From: Lonicera japonica
Taxonomy: Eukaryota > Streptophyta > Magnoliopsida > Dipsacales > Caprifoliaceae
DNA length: 64,000 nucleotides
Reading direction: 5' to 3'
Assembly (NCBI GenBank): GCA_021464415.1
Contig: JAKCWG010000439.1
Coordinates: forward strand, 1-64,000
Each line of letters opens with the position of its first letter. The stretch's first letter is position 1. Below, in pieces: positions 11,504-22,841 of the stretch. Both the position numbers and the translations under genes were made by a program. Under the pieces are notes generated by a model, which had not been told where the DNA came from, did no database searches, and was given only the letters and a program-made list of their open reading frames with translations.

Positions 11504-11686
11504 TGTTGTAGGGACAACTCTACTCAATTCTTCATTAGATGAGCCCTTTAAATAGGGTACAAATACAATAGTAAATAGGGTTTACAAGGAAGCCCATTAT
11601 GGCCCATAATACACAATTTACATAGTAAAATCCCTAATACATATTATATCTAGACGGTAGCACACTGTGTATAATTTCCTTCAACA
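11504..11686 (-). repeat. COP1 5' LTR
   Basis: 183 bp with the same ends as the 3' LTR and the matching TSD TTTTC just outside (11687-11691). It contains a TTTAAATAG word that may act as a TATA element. Confidence 0.95.
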
Positions 11687-12822
11687 TTTTCAAATTAATA
11701 ATTTCATAAGCAATAAATCACGTTTTTTAATAATTAGTATGAATCATATTTTATGGATAATTGGTTAAATAATAAAAAAAAATACCGAATAGATATAAAC
11801 CGAAAACCAAATACTACAACTGAAACTCAGAACCAATCTATCTTCAATATTTACCTATAATATATAAATATTAATATTATATTGACTTCATTATTTCACA
11901 CGTTTTAAGTTTTTTATATTACATGCAATTCCACTAATATATATATATATATTAATTATTATTCTCTAAACAATCCAACATAATGTTGGAACAATAAGAA
12001 CAAAATGCTGGAAAATAAGAACTAATATATACATACACATAAGTTAATAATAGTTAGAATCCTAAAGATTAAAGCTGTCTAGGATTCATCTTGTCTCGAT
12101 TATTCCTATAATGACCATAATTAATAAATTTTTTGTTAAAACTAATTACAATGAAAAACTTAGTTTAAAGCTAATTATAATTAAAACTTAAAACCTTCCA
12201 TTACCATATTAAGATAAGCAACAATTAACATATTAGGATAAGTAAGTAACAATTAACATATTAGGATAAGTAATGACATATTGGATGATATATTGGATGA
12301 CCACAATTAAGCTGGTTTATATTTTTATTTAAAGTAAATGATTATTTGAATCCAAACTTTACTTATAATTTCAAAGTTATATCCGAAACTTCATTTTGCA
12401 CTTCAAATTTCAGTAACTGTTTTTATTAACTGCACATTTCGTCTACATTCCGTTTCACTAAATTATAAAGCTATTTGTAAATAAAATACAAGTTGCAGTT
12501 TCATCCTATCACACACCTATATGAAATTTACAAATACGTCTAACTTCTACTTACATTTGAAAAATTTATCCGGCTTTTGAGCAATGGAGATTTATACTAC
12601 AATTTCTGTATCTAAATTATACCATGAACATTTTGTATGATATTTATCTAATACAAATTAAGATGGATAACAACTATTGTATTATTTTCTTAATCAAATA
12701 TTATTTTTTTATTTTAATTATTGATTAAAATTTTAATCTTATCCAATATTTCTATAATAGATTGAATATGTATTTTCTCAATCAATATTTTTTATTTTAA
12801 TCATTCATTAAAATATCTTCTC

Positions 12823-13098
12823 CATTATTCCAATAATAGATTGAATATGAAAACAATTCATGATTTTTAGTACAGACTCTACCACTACTTACAACATTAG
12901 TAATTTATAGTTGTTTACTTCATTCATACTCATATAACAAGCGTGGCCCAAAAATTCATTATTCCAATAATAGATTGAATATGAAAACAATTCATGATTT
13001 TTAGTACAAACAGAGACTCTACCACTACTTACAACAATAGTAATTTATAGTTGTTTACTTAATTCGTACTCATATAACAAGCGTGACCCAAAAATTCA
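12823..13098. repeat. Two-unit tandem duplication, period 134 bp
   Basis: The sequence starting 'cattattccaataatag' at 12823 repeats from 12957 with a handful of substitutions and a 4-bp insertion. Both copies end near 'aaaattca'. The high identity suggests a recent local duplication. No coding content. Confidence 0.9.
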
Positions 13099-14189
13099 CA
13101 CAAAATGTACTCACAACATAGTTTTCATATTGATTTTACATATTTATATTTCAAACCAATATAATATTGCAAATTTCCAAATTAAAGATAATTTTGTCAT
13201 CTGATTTTTATTTTTTAAATTACAAATCTTATTTGATCTAACCTTTTGACCATTTGGAGATTATTTAAGTAGTTGTCCAATAACACATAATTTGCAAAAA
13301 CGTATCATAAGGATTGTGCTTAGATGTTGAAATGGTTTCTCCCATATCTTCCTTTGGAAATACAAGAAATCTTTGGGGAAGGAGAATAAAACTCAGTGTG
13401 ACCTCCCAAGTAGGAGGTGAGGGCTAAGGCAAATTGCATACGTTAAGTAGTTACTGTTCATTCTAAAACACATAAAAAATATATATATTAATTATTTTAA
13501 AATTTATGTAATAAAATGTACTAAATAGTACAGAATAAATAAATTTTGTTTCTAGTCATAATTAATTAATAAATGAATTCTTAAAAATTAGAAAATTTAA
13601 TTTTTGTGATAAAGTGATCTATGGAGCATTTCATGGCCCTTCCATACAGTTGTTTAGATACAGCACCGATGAATCATGAGTTCAAACCCTGTTTTCAGGG
13701 CAGTTGTTAATGTGAACTAATCCGAACCCTTAACTAAATTAATATTATACACTTGTAAGCTATCCGATAGCTAGCCTATTGAGGAAAATCGGAGGGGATG
13801 AATAATGGAGAGGAGACGATCCAGCATTCGATATGGAGGTTCCCATGGTTGATCGTCGATCAGTGCTTGATTCCATTTGGACAGTTAAAAATCAGGTCAA
13901 TCTTCCTGCTCCTTCCATGTTCCCCTAAAAGTAGTTTCAGACCAATTTGATGTACCGGTTGTATATAAAAAAAAATTGTTGTCTATCTTGCATGTTTTAA
14001 TGATGCGCGCATTATTACAGATTCTCTTTAAGAAGATGCATGTAGCTTCTTTCCTGTATGTATATATATATATATGAAGAAAAATGCTTAAAATTGTGTC
14101 TAACTTCTTTCAAAAATACAAGACAGTTCTCTCATTTTGAATAAATATCAGTCATTCATTCATTCAGTTATTTTATTTTTCTTCTGAGT

Positions 14190-14320
14190 TTAAGTAGCAT
14201 GATGAGTGGCATTATACTGTGCAATCCATCCTTGTATAATTTCCTTTTCTGCAGCACGCAGTGAGACCAACCATGAAGGGTCACTTGCCATTGGAACTCC
14301 TAAATCCGACCCATGTGCTC
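14190..14320 (-). pseudogene. Exon-like stretch of an unrecognised gene (last exon?)
   Basis: On the minus strand an AG acceptor-like site after an AT-rich tract ('taatatatag', ending at 14321) is followed by an open frame: two bases, then AHGSDLGVPMASDPSWLVSL and onward to QGWIAQYNATHHAT and a stop at 14190-14192. Codon use and residue mix look like real protein, unlike the surrounding DNA, and AATAAA-like words follow within about 30 nt. I do not recognise the protein. No matching upstream exon was found, so this is either a gene fragment or the 3' end of a gene whose other exons I missed. Confidence 0.35.
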
Positions 14321-15048
14321 CTATATATTAACCATCACCAAAATAACATATCAAAATTAAATATTAATTACAAACTCGCCCTAGAAAATATAAATAAGTA
14401 ATTAAAATATATATATTGCACGTGTACGTATGTAATTTATCTGATCATAATTTACATACGTTAAGTAGTTACATATTATTTTTCTGTCAAGAAAGCAAAA
14501 CAAAACAAAATGTAGAGACCAAAAACATTAAGTAGTTACTGTTCATTCTAAAACACATAAAAAATAGATGCTAGCAATGAATTTTCCCTAAAACAATATA
14601 AGTAGGAAATGCACCGGGATATTAGAAAATGGGACTTGTCTCCGAAAGTTTTCGGCAAAAGAAGGGATTTTTTTTTTAATTGAGGGTCTATCTTTGACCA
14701 AACTCTAAAAGGATGGCAACTTAAACTTTGTAGGATATTTTCGGATTGTAATTTTTCTGGTATCGTGCAAAATTAAGTTTGTTGTGCATATTTTTAGTAT
14801 ATTACTTTCTCTATTGCATATAAAATGCATCTTTAGTAACGTTCAAATCATACTCGACATTCTTTCATGTAAGCCCAAAAGTCCAATATTTTGAATACTT
14901 TTCCATCAAGCATATATTCTCGAAAGACAAAGAAATTAAGGTAGAAAAATTGTTGAAGTAATATTTAAGGTGACACTAATTAAACACATCATTTTACTTG
15001 GAAACAGTTCATCTCATTTACTCTATCATATTGCACCGAGTATGTGCA

Positions 15049-15130
15049 CATTAGCTCTGTTCTATAGGACCGAGCTATTGTTGGGAAGAAAAAAAATACA
15101 TTGGCTCAGTCCTATATGACCGAGCCAATG
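15049..15130. repeat. Pair of near-perfect palindromes
   Basis: Two 32-bp blocks, 15049-15080 and 15099-15130, are each almost self-complementary (core 'ctataggaccgagct' and 'cctatatgaccgagcca') and resemble each other, with 18 bp between them. Each could fold into a hairpin. They resemble pieces of a small palindromic repeat, but no terminal inverted repeat or TSD was found. Confidence 0.6.
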
Positions 15131-15677
15131 CTAAAGTGTTACAAGGTATTTTAGTGTGTGTAATTAGCGGTTACCAAATTTAAAACTCCAGATCGAATCC
15201 CAAGATGACCATGGGAAAAGAGGAAAAAAGAAGGAGGGGGGGAGAGTGGGGTGGATTTGACCTTAAGCTTTGTTGGCCGGTACAAAGAAATTTGGGGGTT
15301 AAATTGGAAAACTTATACATATTTTAATAAAATGTTAAAGTTAGTGGCCGGAGATTGTGGGTTAAATTGCGCTTGCGCTTTACAAATAGTAGTTTTGTTT
15401 CTCGAATTGCTCTTATTTTTGCATCTCAACAATCTCGCTATTTTCTTTATGAATGTTAATTTTATGTGTGATTCTTCCCCTCTCTTAGAAGGTTTTCTAT
15501 CTCAGTATGTTAGAGTGTCCCTATGGTATACTCCATGTGTTTCTATTCTCTCCCTCTCATTTCTGTCCTTTATTCTATTACATGCCCTATATATGCGCTT
15601 TTCTTTGGCTCTCTTTCATCTTTCCCCATTCACTCCTCTCTCCATTCATTAAACTTATGCTTATTTCTTCCATATCC

Positions 15678-15845
15678 ATGGACAACCACTTAAAAAATAG
15701 CTCCTTACCCAAGAATCTTCCCGAGGATGTGGTTAAGAATATTGTTCTTGAACATGATAAAGATTTCTTTTGTCTTGTGAGTTGCAATTGCTGGACACAA
15801 GAGATTTTACATCTGTTGAGATTCGATTTGAGAATCTCCGAGTAG
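15678..15845 (+). pseudogene. Possible F-box N-terminal relic
   Basis: A 55-codon frame. Residues 8-22 read NSSLPKNLPEDVVKNIV, similar to the opening of plant F-box domains (LPEDVVxxIL). The usual continuation (LPVKSLLRFxCVSKSW) is missing; what follows, DKDFFCLVSCNC, is not diagnostic. It overlaps another open frame and has no visible downstream exons. It may be a deletion relic or coincidence. Confidence 0.2.
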
Positions 15846-16390
15846 AGCCTTGTTTTCTGAGCTCAAGGTGACTAGTCACTGGGTCACTCTATTGTGGTTA
15901 TAGTTATATATGTAAAAGTGGATCTTAAAAATGGGGCCCTTGTTCATGGTGATTTTAAAAGCTAATTTTATTCAGATGGTATTCAACAAGAATGACAAAT
16001 AAATTAGTAATAAATACTCATAGGAAAAAAATAAGTAGGATACTGTGGTTACATATATATCTTTTGTTACTAAATATGATTTTGAAGTGTTAAGAGTACC
16101 CAATATCACTTTACCCGCAATATCCGCACAGTCATGTGGTAATGGTACCATATATAACCACCCGGGTTCTCCCCTAAAATGGATAGCCCAAGTTGTTAAT
16201 TAAGGTCATTGTTCCCACATATATACTAAGAACCTTCCCATTACACTACTAATGTGGGATATTTGCGATAGACAGTTAGAAGATTTGAACCCAAATTTTG
16301 CATTACAACAAGAGCACACTAGACTAGTTGTTCTTTACAGAGGTGAAAGGATGAAAACTTTACAGAGGTGAAAGGATGCAAATTAGATAT

Positions 16391-16421
<31 letters not shown>

Positions 16422-16469
16422 TGCACACACGTGATAATAAACTTTTTTTTTAAAGTCACTAACACGCAA

Positions 16470-16619
16470 TAACACTGTTATTCATGGGACACAAGATTCA
16501 ATAGCCAATCTGGGAACAAGGAGTTCCAACTCTCTCAAGATGAAGACACCCACACAAGACAGACTAACTCATTGATGACCTTGCTACAAATATGAGGCAC
16601 AAAACTAAAATCCGCATCC
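16470..16619 (-). pseudogene. LINE-type RNase H (RVT_3-like) relic
   Basis: One minus-strand frame reads DADFSFVPHICSKVINEL, then WVSSS, a stop, ESWNSLFPDWLLNLVSHE and a stop. The order 'F-V-P-x-x-C-N/S-K-V-x-x-E-L' then 'W-x-S-x-x-P-D-W-L' resembles the C-terminal end of RNase H-like domains found in plant LINE-derived open frames. About 50 residues remain with an internal stop. No reverse transcriptase or poly-A tail was seen nearby. Confidence 0.45.
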
Positions 16620-16891
16620 ACTCTACTAACAAAATAAGAAGGAATGCAAATTACATATTGGAACACACAAGAAAGGTTGCAAATTTCATATAGCTAGGAA
16701 CACACATGATTATAATTGTTTGACTACTTAACATTACAATAAAACACATTTCCTTTCACCACACATTCTCAAAACTAAATATAGCTTGTGCTCCCCCAAT
16801 CTTTGGTGTAGCTTCATACGTGTATGTTATATATATATGGCCTATATTAGTTTAATTGTATAATATAACCACTTTAATATTTTTATATTAT

Positions 16892-18353
16892 TGATAACGC
16901 TTAATATTGTCATGCATAAGCTCTTTCCCAGAGTATTTTGACGCGTTTGTTGTATTAATTTTGCCTAATTATCTATTTATTTCGAGATTAGTGCCTTAGT
17001 GAGTTTTGTATCTAATATAGTCCAAGTTGGTGTTTTTGTGTAGAATTATATCTATTTATAGGTATGGAAATCATCGACCCTCAAAGAATTGATCAAAAGG
17101 AAGTTTTGAAGCTTGCAAAACTACTGAGTGAAGAAATCGCAGAACCATGATCGATCATGGGGATGCAGTGCACTTCCATGATTGATCATGGGCATAACCA
17201 TGATCGATCATGACCCTGGCAACTTAGCCATTTCACACCCAAAATGGGCTATTTTAGTGGTTCTAGCTATTTTAGATATTTAATTAGATATTTTGTAATC
17301 TCTTAGTATATATTATTTTCCTTAGCTTATAGGCTAGGTTATCTATGTTTTATGCAAGTTCTAGAGAGAAGTGATTCGCGATATGATTTTCGGTGATTAA
17401 TTTCTCAATCCATGTTTAAACTTTGTTAAATAATTGTGAACCTTTTCTTTTTCAAATCCTTCATTCTTTATGCTTTCTAGGTATTTTCATTTAAAGATTA
17501 TACTTTACATGCCTTGTATGCTTAGTTCTTGTGTATGAATGATAATCCAACATACTTGTATGATTCTAGAAAGCTTGTAGTACTTTTTCCCTATCTATGG
17601 ACCTTCCTCTTCTTTGTAGAGATTATGGAGAATTCTTAAAACTCCATAGATGATTTTATAAATTTGTTAATCTAATCTTTGATTTTCTTAATGATATTTT
17701 GAGTGCTTCATACACTTTATGTGATATTTAGACTCCCTACTGTCTTTCTTAAACGATGATCGACTAGTTAATAAATTTATTCCACAAACCTCCTTTCGTT
17801 TCATTGTAATGATTCACTATCTAATTTTCATTCTTTTAAACCATGATATTTCACATATATATATAACCTTTTTACGACGAGTTTATCATCTCTACCTCAT
17901 ATTTGCTTCATGGGAAAGGGTTGCTTTGCTTCACACCCATAGCTAACAGATAGCTTCATCTTTGGTGGAATTTTGTTGTATTCTTTCTTGATATAGCTTC
18001 AACCCGAGAATGAGTTGCCTAGGTTCGCACTCTTTACTATTGAGAGATATGACAACATTCCCCATTCTTGAGAATATTGTATTGAAATCTATGTATGAGC
18101 TTGCAAATGCCATTAATTATATCACGAGCAACTTTCACTTACCTTAGTGCTTTCTTAACACTTTTCACAACCAGTTTACATTAACTTTGTTCGATAGCCA
18201 ACCTTTTTACAAAACCAAAAACCCGTAAAATCTATAATCCATTCCATTCCTTTTCAACTATTCTTATGGATTAAAACTCTGACTTTTGAGATTATATTAC
18301 AACTTGACGTGCATGCACTTGGGCTATCACAACGTGATATTTTATCGGGGTCA
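16892..18353 (+). repeat. ATH1 5' LTR
   Basis: 1462 bp, from TGATAACGCTTAATATT to TATCGGGGTCA, with inverted ends TGA/TCA. It aligns along its length with the solo LTR at 8788-10447. A TATA-like word lies near 17305 (AGTATATATTA) and palindromes lie upstream of it. Confidence 0.9.
17146..17212. repeat. Palindrome cluster in ATH1 U3
   Basis: CATGATCGATCATG at 17146-17159 and 17199-17212, and a one-base variant (CATGATTGATCATG) at 17177-17190. These correspond to the four copies in the solo LTR and sit about 90-160 bp before the TATA-like word. Confidence 0.88.
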
Positions 18354-18358
18354 AGTTT

Positions 18359-18376
18359 TGACTTCGTTGCTGGGGA
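18359..18376 (+). promoter_or_regulatory. ATH1 primer binding site, decayed
   Basis: TGACTTCGTTGCTGGGGA aligns with TGGCGCCGTTGCCGGGGA, the site seen intact in ATH3. Four mismatches: three are C-to-T or G-to-A changes, as expected from cytosine methylation and deamination. Confidence 0.8.
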
Positions 18377-18573
18377 TTATGACAAAAAGGACGATTACGG
18401 GTTTTGTATAAAACCATTCTATAAGTATCTCTCTTTTTAATTAATTTATTTTTCTCTCTTATTTTTGTTTCATTTTGTAGAGTTTTTTAGGAGCCATTCG
18501 AATAGTTATTTCCAAGCCTATGCAAGGGTAGTTGTTTGTGGATATTTAAATTAGCCGCCTTAGATCACCAGAA

Positions 18574-20200
18574 ATGTTAGACCACGGTAGCGATAACGAG
18601 GGGGAGGGTGCCAACAATGTTCCTCCAATTAGAACAATGGGTGATTATCTTCAACCCCATCGTACGACTTCCAACTCAAGCATCGTGCTCCCCACCGGCC
18701 AAGCGGGCACTTTGTCTTTGAAATCAGGTATGTTTCAACATATCCTTTCTTTTTATGGTATGGAGTCGGAGAACCCATATTTGCATTTGAAAGACTTTGA
18801 AGAAATTTGCTCCACGTTTCATGAAGCGAATACCAACGAGGAGGTTATGCGTTTACAATTATTCCCTTTTTCATTAAAAGATAAAGGAAAATTTTGGTTG
18901 AATGCTCAGAGACTGCAATCAATTTAGACTTGGCAAGTACTTCAATAAGAATTTTTTTAAAATTTTTTTTTGTCCATCGGACAAACGCTTTAAGAAGGGC
19001 GATATCAAATTTTTTTCCAAAAGAAAATGAAAATTTTTACAAATGTTGGGAAAGATATAAGGAACTGTTAAACGCATGCCCTCACCATAGTCAGGAAAAC
19101 ATGGAGTCTTAGTTATTTTTATGAATCTCTCACACCTGAAATGCGTATATTTGTTGAGACCATGTGTATTGGTCAATTTTTGAGTAAAAACCCCGAGGAG
19201 GCTTTGTTATATTTTGATGAATTAACGGAGGCCCAGAATTGAAACACTTACATCAAGAAGCCTAAGGCCAAACCTCCCAGAAGAGGTGGGTTGTACCAAA
19301 TTTCTAACAATGATGACATAGGTGCGAGATTGCTCAATTTGTCTAAAAAGGTAAAGGCAATAGAGGCAAGTAAGCTTAGAGAGGTCAATTGAAGTATCCT
19401 CGAGTTGATTGTGTCATTTGTGAAATTCAAGACACACAATCAAGGATTGTCCTACCATTCCTGCTTTTTGGGAAGTCCTCAAAAACCATGCCCAAGTTAA
19501 TGCGTTGAATCAGTACAACCAAAGTCGTCAACAAAGTGATCCCTATTCGCAAAGGTACAATGAGGGATGGAAGAATTATCTGAATTTCAGTTGGGGAGGA
19601 AACCAAAGGCAACATCAACCTCAAAACCCTTTTGCTCCACCACAAAACCAAAACCAAAACCAAAACTTAGAAGCTTTGTTAAGAACTTTTGTCGGATCGT
19701 GATGTGGGTGAGTTAAAAACCCAAATGTCTAAGCTCACCACCATTATAACAATCCAAGAGAAGGGAAAATTTCCGTCTTAACCTTTAGTTAATCCTAGAG
19801 GCCAACCTTTGGTGATAGAAAGAGGAGAGACTAGTACCAAACTAGAAAACTCAAATCCATCACGATCCTATGGAGTGGGAAAATGTTAGATAAGATTATT
19901 GATCCTAAAACCTCCAAGGTGGCGGACATAATTAAGTCTGCAAGTGTTGAAGAATCAAAAGTTGAGAAAGTTGTAAGAGAAATGAGGAAAGAGAAAAAGA
20001 GAAACAAGGAAATGATGATCTTAAAAAAAATCAAGAACGGAATCAAGGTTCATTTTCCAGAGAGATTGGACCAACCATCTAAATCTAATAATGAGAATTT
20101 GGATGTCTTTAAGCAAGTGAAAATCAACATTCCATTGCTTAACGCGGCCAAGCAAATACCTTCGTTTGCTAAGTTCCTCAAAGGCTTATGCACAACGAAA
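18574..20200 (+). pseudogene. ATH1 gag
   Basis: From MLDHGSDNEGEGANNVPPIR at 18574 the frame follows ATH3 gag: TMGDYLQPHRT, GMESENPYLHLKDFEEICST, LQLFPFSLKDKGKFWLNAQR. A stop follows the last block near 18925. Gag continues in other frames: HRTNALRRAISNFFPKEN and ECWERYKEL-like blocks near 18975-19070, then a Gln/Asn-rich region near 19505-19670 and a Lys/Glu-rich linker near 19900-20060 (LDVFKQVKINIPLLNAAKQI). At least three disruptions are needed to join the pieces. Capsid role is inferred from family. Confidence 0.85.
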
Positions 20201-22728
20201 TAAAGGTTGAATGTGAGGAGAAAGCTTTCATGACAGAGCAAGTGAGCTCTATAATGAAAGGCATGAGAGCCCCGAAGTTTAAGAACCCTAGTTGTCCAAC
20301 AATTTCTTGTTTAATAGGAAATTGTAGGATTAAAAATGCTTTACTAGATTTGGGAGCAAGTGTTAATGTGCTCCCCGTATTATGTGTATCAACAACTGGG
20401 GTTGGGAGAATTAAAACTACGAAGGTAACAATTCAATTGGCGGACCGATCCGTTAAGATCCCTAAAGGGGTAGTCGAGGATATACTTGTCCAAATTGATA
20501 AATTTTACTTTTTGGTTGACTTTATCATCCTCGACATACAACCAGTGTCAAACCCGGCCAATGAGATTTCGGTTATCCTCAGATGACCATTTCTTACTAC
20601 TTTTAATGCTATAATAAATCTAAGAACGGAATAATGAAGTTAGCTTTTGGGAACATGAGTTTAGAGCTTAACGTTTTCTCTTTAAGCAATCAAAAAGATG
20701 ATTGTAACGATGAGAATGAACACGTGAATATGATAGACCCATTGGTGTAAGATCTCTTCGAGCCCAATTTTGAATTGGATTTCACGGAAGGTTTTCTAAC
20801 CACTTCCTAGGAACCTGAGGTTTGTATACAAGTGTTCTTTGTTTGATAAATAAGTTGGAATTTTTGAACAAAAAGAAAACACATCACCGTCCACCAAGAA
20901 GCTTGAAGGGCAAATGGAGCTAAAGCCATTGCCGAGTAATTTGAAATATACCTTCTTAGGAGCGTTCGACACTTACCTCGTCATTATTTCATTCAAGCTC
21001 TCGAGTGACCAAGAGGTAATATTGATTAACATGCTCGAAAAGCATGAAAAGGCTTTTGGTTGGACTCTAGCCGACCTCCAAGGTATAAGTCCATTAATAT
21101 ACACATAGAATACACTTGGAGGAGGGAGCTAAAACATTGAGGCAATTCCAATGCTGTTTGAACCCCAACATGCAAAAGGTGGTTAGAAACGAGGTGTTGA
21201 AATTGCTAAATGCTAAGATCATCTATCTAATCTCGAATAGCAAGTGGTTTAGTCCAACACAAGTTGTACTGAAAAAGTCCGGTCTAATGGCAGTCAACAA
21301 TGAATTCGATGAATTAATTTCACAAAAAGTTACTACCGGGTGGCGGATGTGCATTGACTATTAAAAATTAAATGAAGTAACTCGTAAAGATCATTTTCCT
21401 CTTCCTTTTCTGGATCAAACTCTAGAAAGGGTATCTGGACATGAATTTTACTTGTTTTTAGACGAATTTTTGGAATACAACCAAATCGAGATTGATTTAG
21501 ATGATCAAGAAGAAATCACCTTTACATGTCCTTTCGGCACCTTCACTTATCGAAGGATGGCTTTTGGTCTATGTAATGCATCGGCCACTTTCCACTGGTA
21601 TATGCTAAGTGTTTTTAACGATATAGTGGAAAGAACTTTGGAAGTTTTTATGGATGACTTTACCGTTTATGGTAAGTCATTCGACAATTTCTTGACTAAC
21701 CTAGAATATGTTTTGGAATGATGTGTTGAAAAATAATTGGTGTTGAATTAGAAGAAGTGTCATTTCATGGTTACCAAGGGTATCGTGTTGGGGCACATCA
21801 TCTTGTCCAAAGAAATTGAAGTCGATAAAGCGAAGATTTAGTTGATCGCCAAGCTTCCTATACCAAAAAATTTGAAAGATGTCCGATCATTTATGTGACA
21901 TGCAAGTTTTATTGGAGGTTTATCAAGAACTATATTTCCATTTCCAAGCCAATGTGCAATCTTCCCCTTAAAGATGCACATTTTGAGTAGGACGCAAAGT
22001 GAAATAAAGCATTTATCTTACTGAAGCATAGGCTCACTACTGCGCTGATAATGCAGACACTGGATTGGAGCTTGCCTTTTGAGCTCATGTGACACGCTAG
22101 TGACTATGTGGTTAGAGCAGTTCTTGGTCAACGAAAAGACAAGAAACTGGTTGTAATTTACTATGCAAGTTGGACATTGAACGAAGCTAAAATGAATTAC
22201 ACCACAACCGAAAAAGAACTTCTGGCGATTGTCTTTGCATTGGACAAATTTTGATCTTACTTAATAGGATTGCCCATTGCGATTTTCATGGATCATGTTG
22301 CCCTAAAGTATCTTTTCACTAAGAAGGATGCTAAGGCGTGACTCCACCGATGGATTCTGTTGTTGCAAGAATTTCATTTGAGCATGAATGACAAAAAGGA
22401 AGTCGAGAATGTGGTAGCCGATCACCTATCTCGGCTCACTTTCACCAACAACATCAACGACAGTCCGATTCAAGATTCGTTCCCGGACGAACAATTGTTG
22501 GCAATTTCAAGACTTTCATGGTATGTATACTCAAATATTTATAACTGACAAGATACCAAAATCGTAAAGAGCACAAGATAAGTAAAGGTCCTCGAGTGAA
22601 GTGGGTCGGTTCTATTGGGACGAGTCGTATTTGTTTAAATATTGTGCGGATCAGATTATCCGCTAGTGCATTATGGATAAGGAAATTGAGAGAACGTAGT
22701 CCTTCTACCACTCGAAAGCATGTGGAAG
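20188..22728 (+). pseudogene. ATH1 pol, truncated in integrase
   Basis: The protease is at 20290-20590 (CPTISCLIGNCRIKNALL, then DLGASVNVLP). Reverse transcriptase follows at about 20900-21840: KSGLMAVNNEFDELI, GWRMCIDY, YNQIEIDLDDQEEITFTCPF, and catalytic VFMDDFTVYGKSF near 21645. RNase H is at about 22060-22440 ([31 protein letters not shown]). The integrase zinc-finger region begins after 22600 and stops at HSKACG, where TAT1 starts. Stops occur in most blocks, such as after CIDY and in the RNase H entry, so no product is expected. Confidence 0.88.
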
Positions 22729-22841
22729 TGTGAACACCCCAATCCACGACTCTCGTGTGAACCCGATTTTCATACAAAACAAGCATTCCGCATCAAGTGT
22801 TGAGTTGTCATGCATACAGGAGACCGTTAGGAAAGATCCTG
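22729..22841 (+). repeat. TAT1 5' LTR, first piece
   Basis: It begins TGTGAACACCCCAATCC and matches the start of the Tat-type solo LTR at 27353. It ends at TCCTG (22837-22841), which is duplicated at 31334-31338 on the far side of ATH2; the LTR resumes there. The host codons before it are ATH1 integrase, so this is the TAT1 insertion point. Confidence 0.88.

Larger units (their letters stand above)
3226..11686 (-). mobile_element. COP1: Ty1/copia retrotransposon with both LTRs and a TSD
   Basis: Two 183-bp LTRs (3226-3408 and 11504-11686) bound the element and are flanked by a perfect 5-bp duplication, TTTTC (3221-3225 and 11687-11691). On the minus strand the order is 5' LTR, long leader, gag, decayed pol with integrase before reverse transcriptase (the copia order), repeat-bearing 3' region, polypurine tract, 3' LTR. 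A solo LTR of another family sits in the leader; without it the element is about 6.8 kb. Gag is open, but pol carries several stops, has lost its integrase catalytic Glu, and shows no protease. The LTRs differ at only 3 of 183 positions. Confidence 0.95.
11692..16891. other. AT-rich intergenic DNA with relics
   Basis: No intact gene was found. Listed separately are a tandem duplication, an exon-like piece, a palindrome pair, an F-box-like relic and an RNase H relic. The word 'taagtagttactgttcattctaaaacacataaaaaa' type of block occurs near 13440-13480 and again near 14526-14565, a dispersed duplication. Short direct repeats 'aacatattaggataagtaa' occur at 12200-12270, and TA runs near 11940 and 16400. 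Two further short coding-like frames (13322-13425 and 13824-13928, plus) are too weak to call. Confidence 0.6.
16892..22728 (+). mobile_element. ATH1: Athila-type Ty3/gypsy element, 5' part
   Basis: It consists of a 5' LTR, a decayed Asp-type primer site, gag, protease, reverse transcriptase, RNase H and the start of integrase, in gypsy order. It is cut at 22728 where TAT1 begins; its 3' part and 3' LTR do not reappear in the window. Stops and frameshifts are spread throughout. Its LTR family also supplies the solo LTR inside COP1. It is the oldest layer of the central nest. Confidence 0.9.

Noticed and set aside
13640..13760. SINE or tRNA-like piece with GAGTTCAAACCC
   Set aside because: A B-box-like word is present but no A box at the right spacing and no tail; the same holds for GATCGAATCCC near 15193.
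15251..15652. 133-codon plus-strand frame, hydrophobic
   Set aside because: Composition follows the T-rich DNA; no recognisable domain, and it overlaps other frames.
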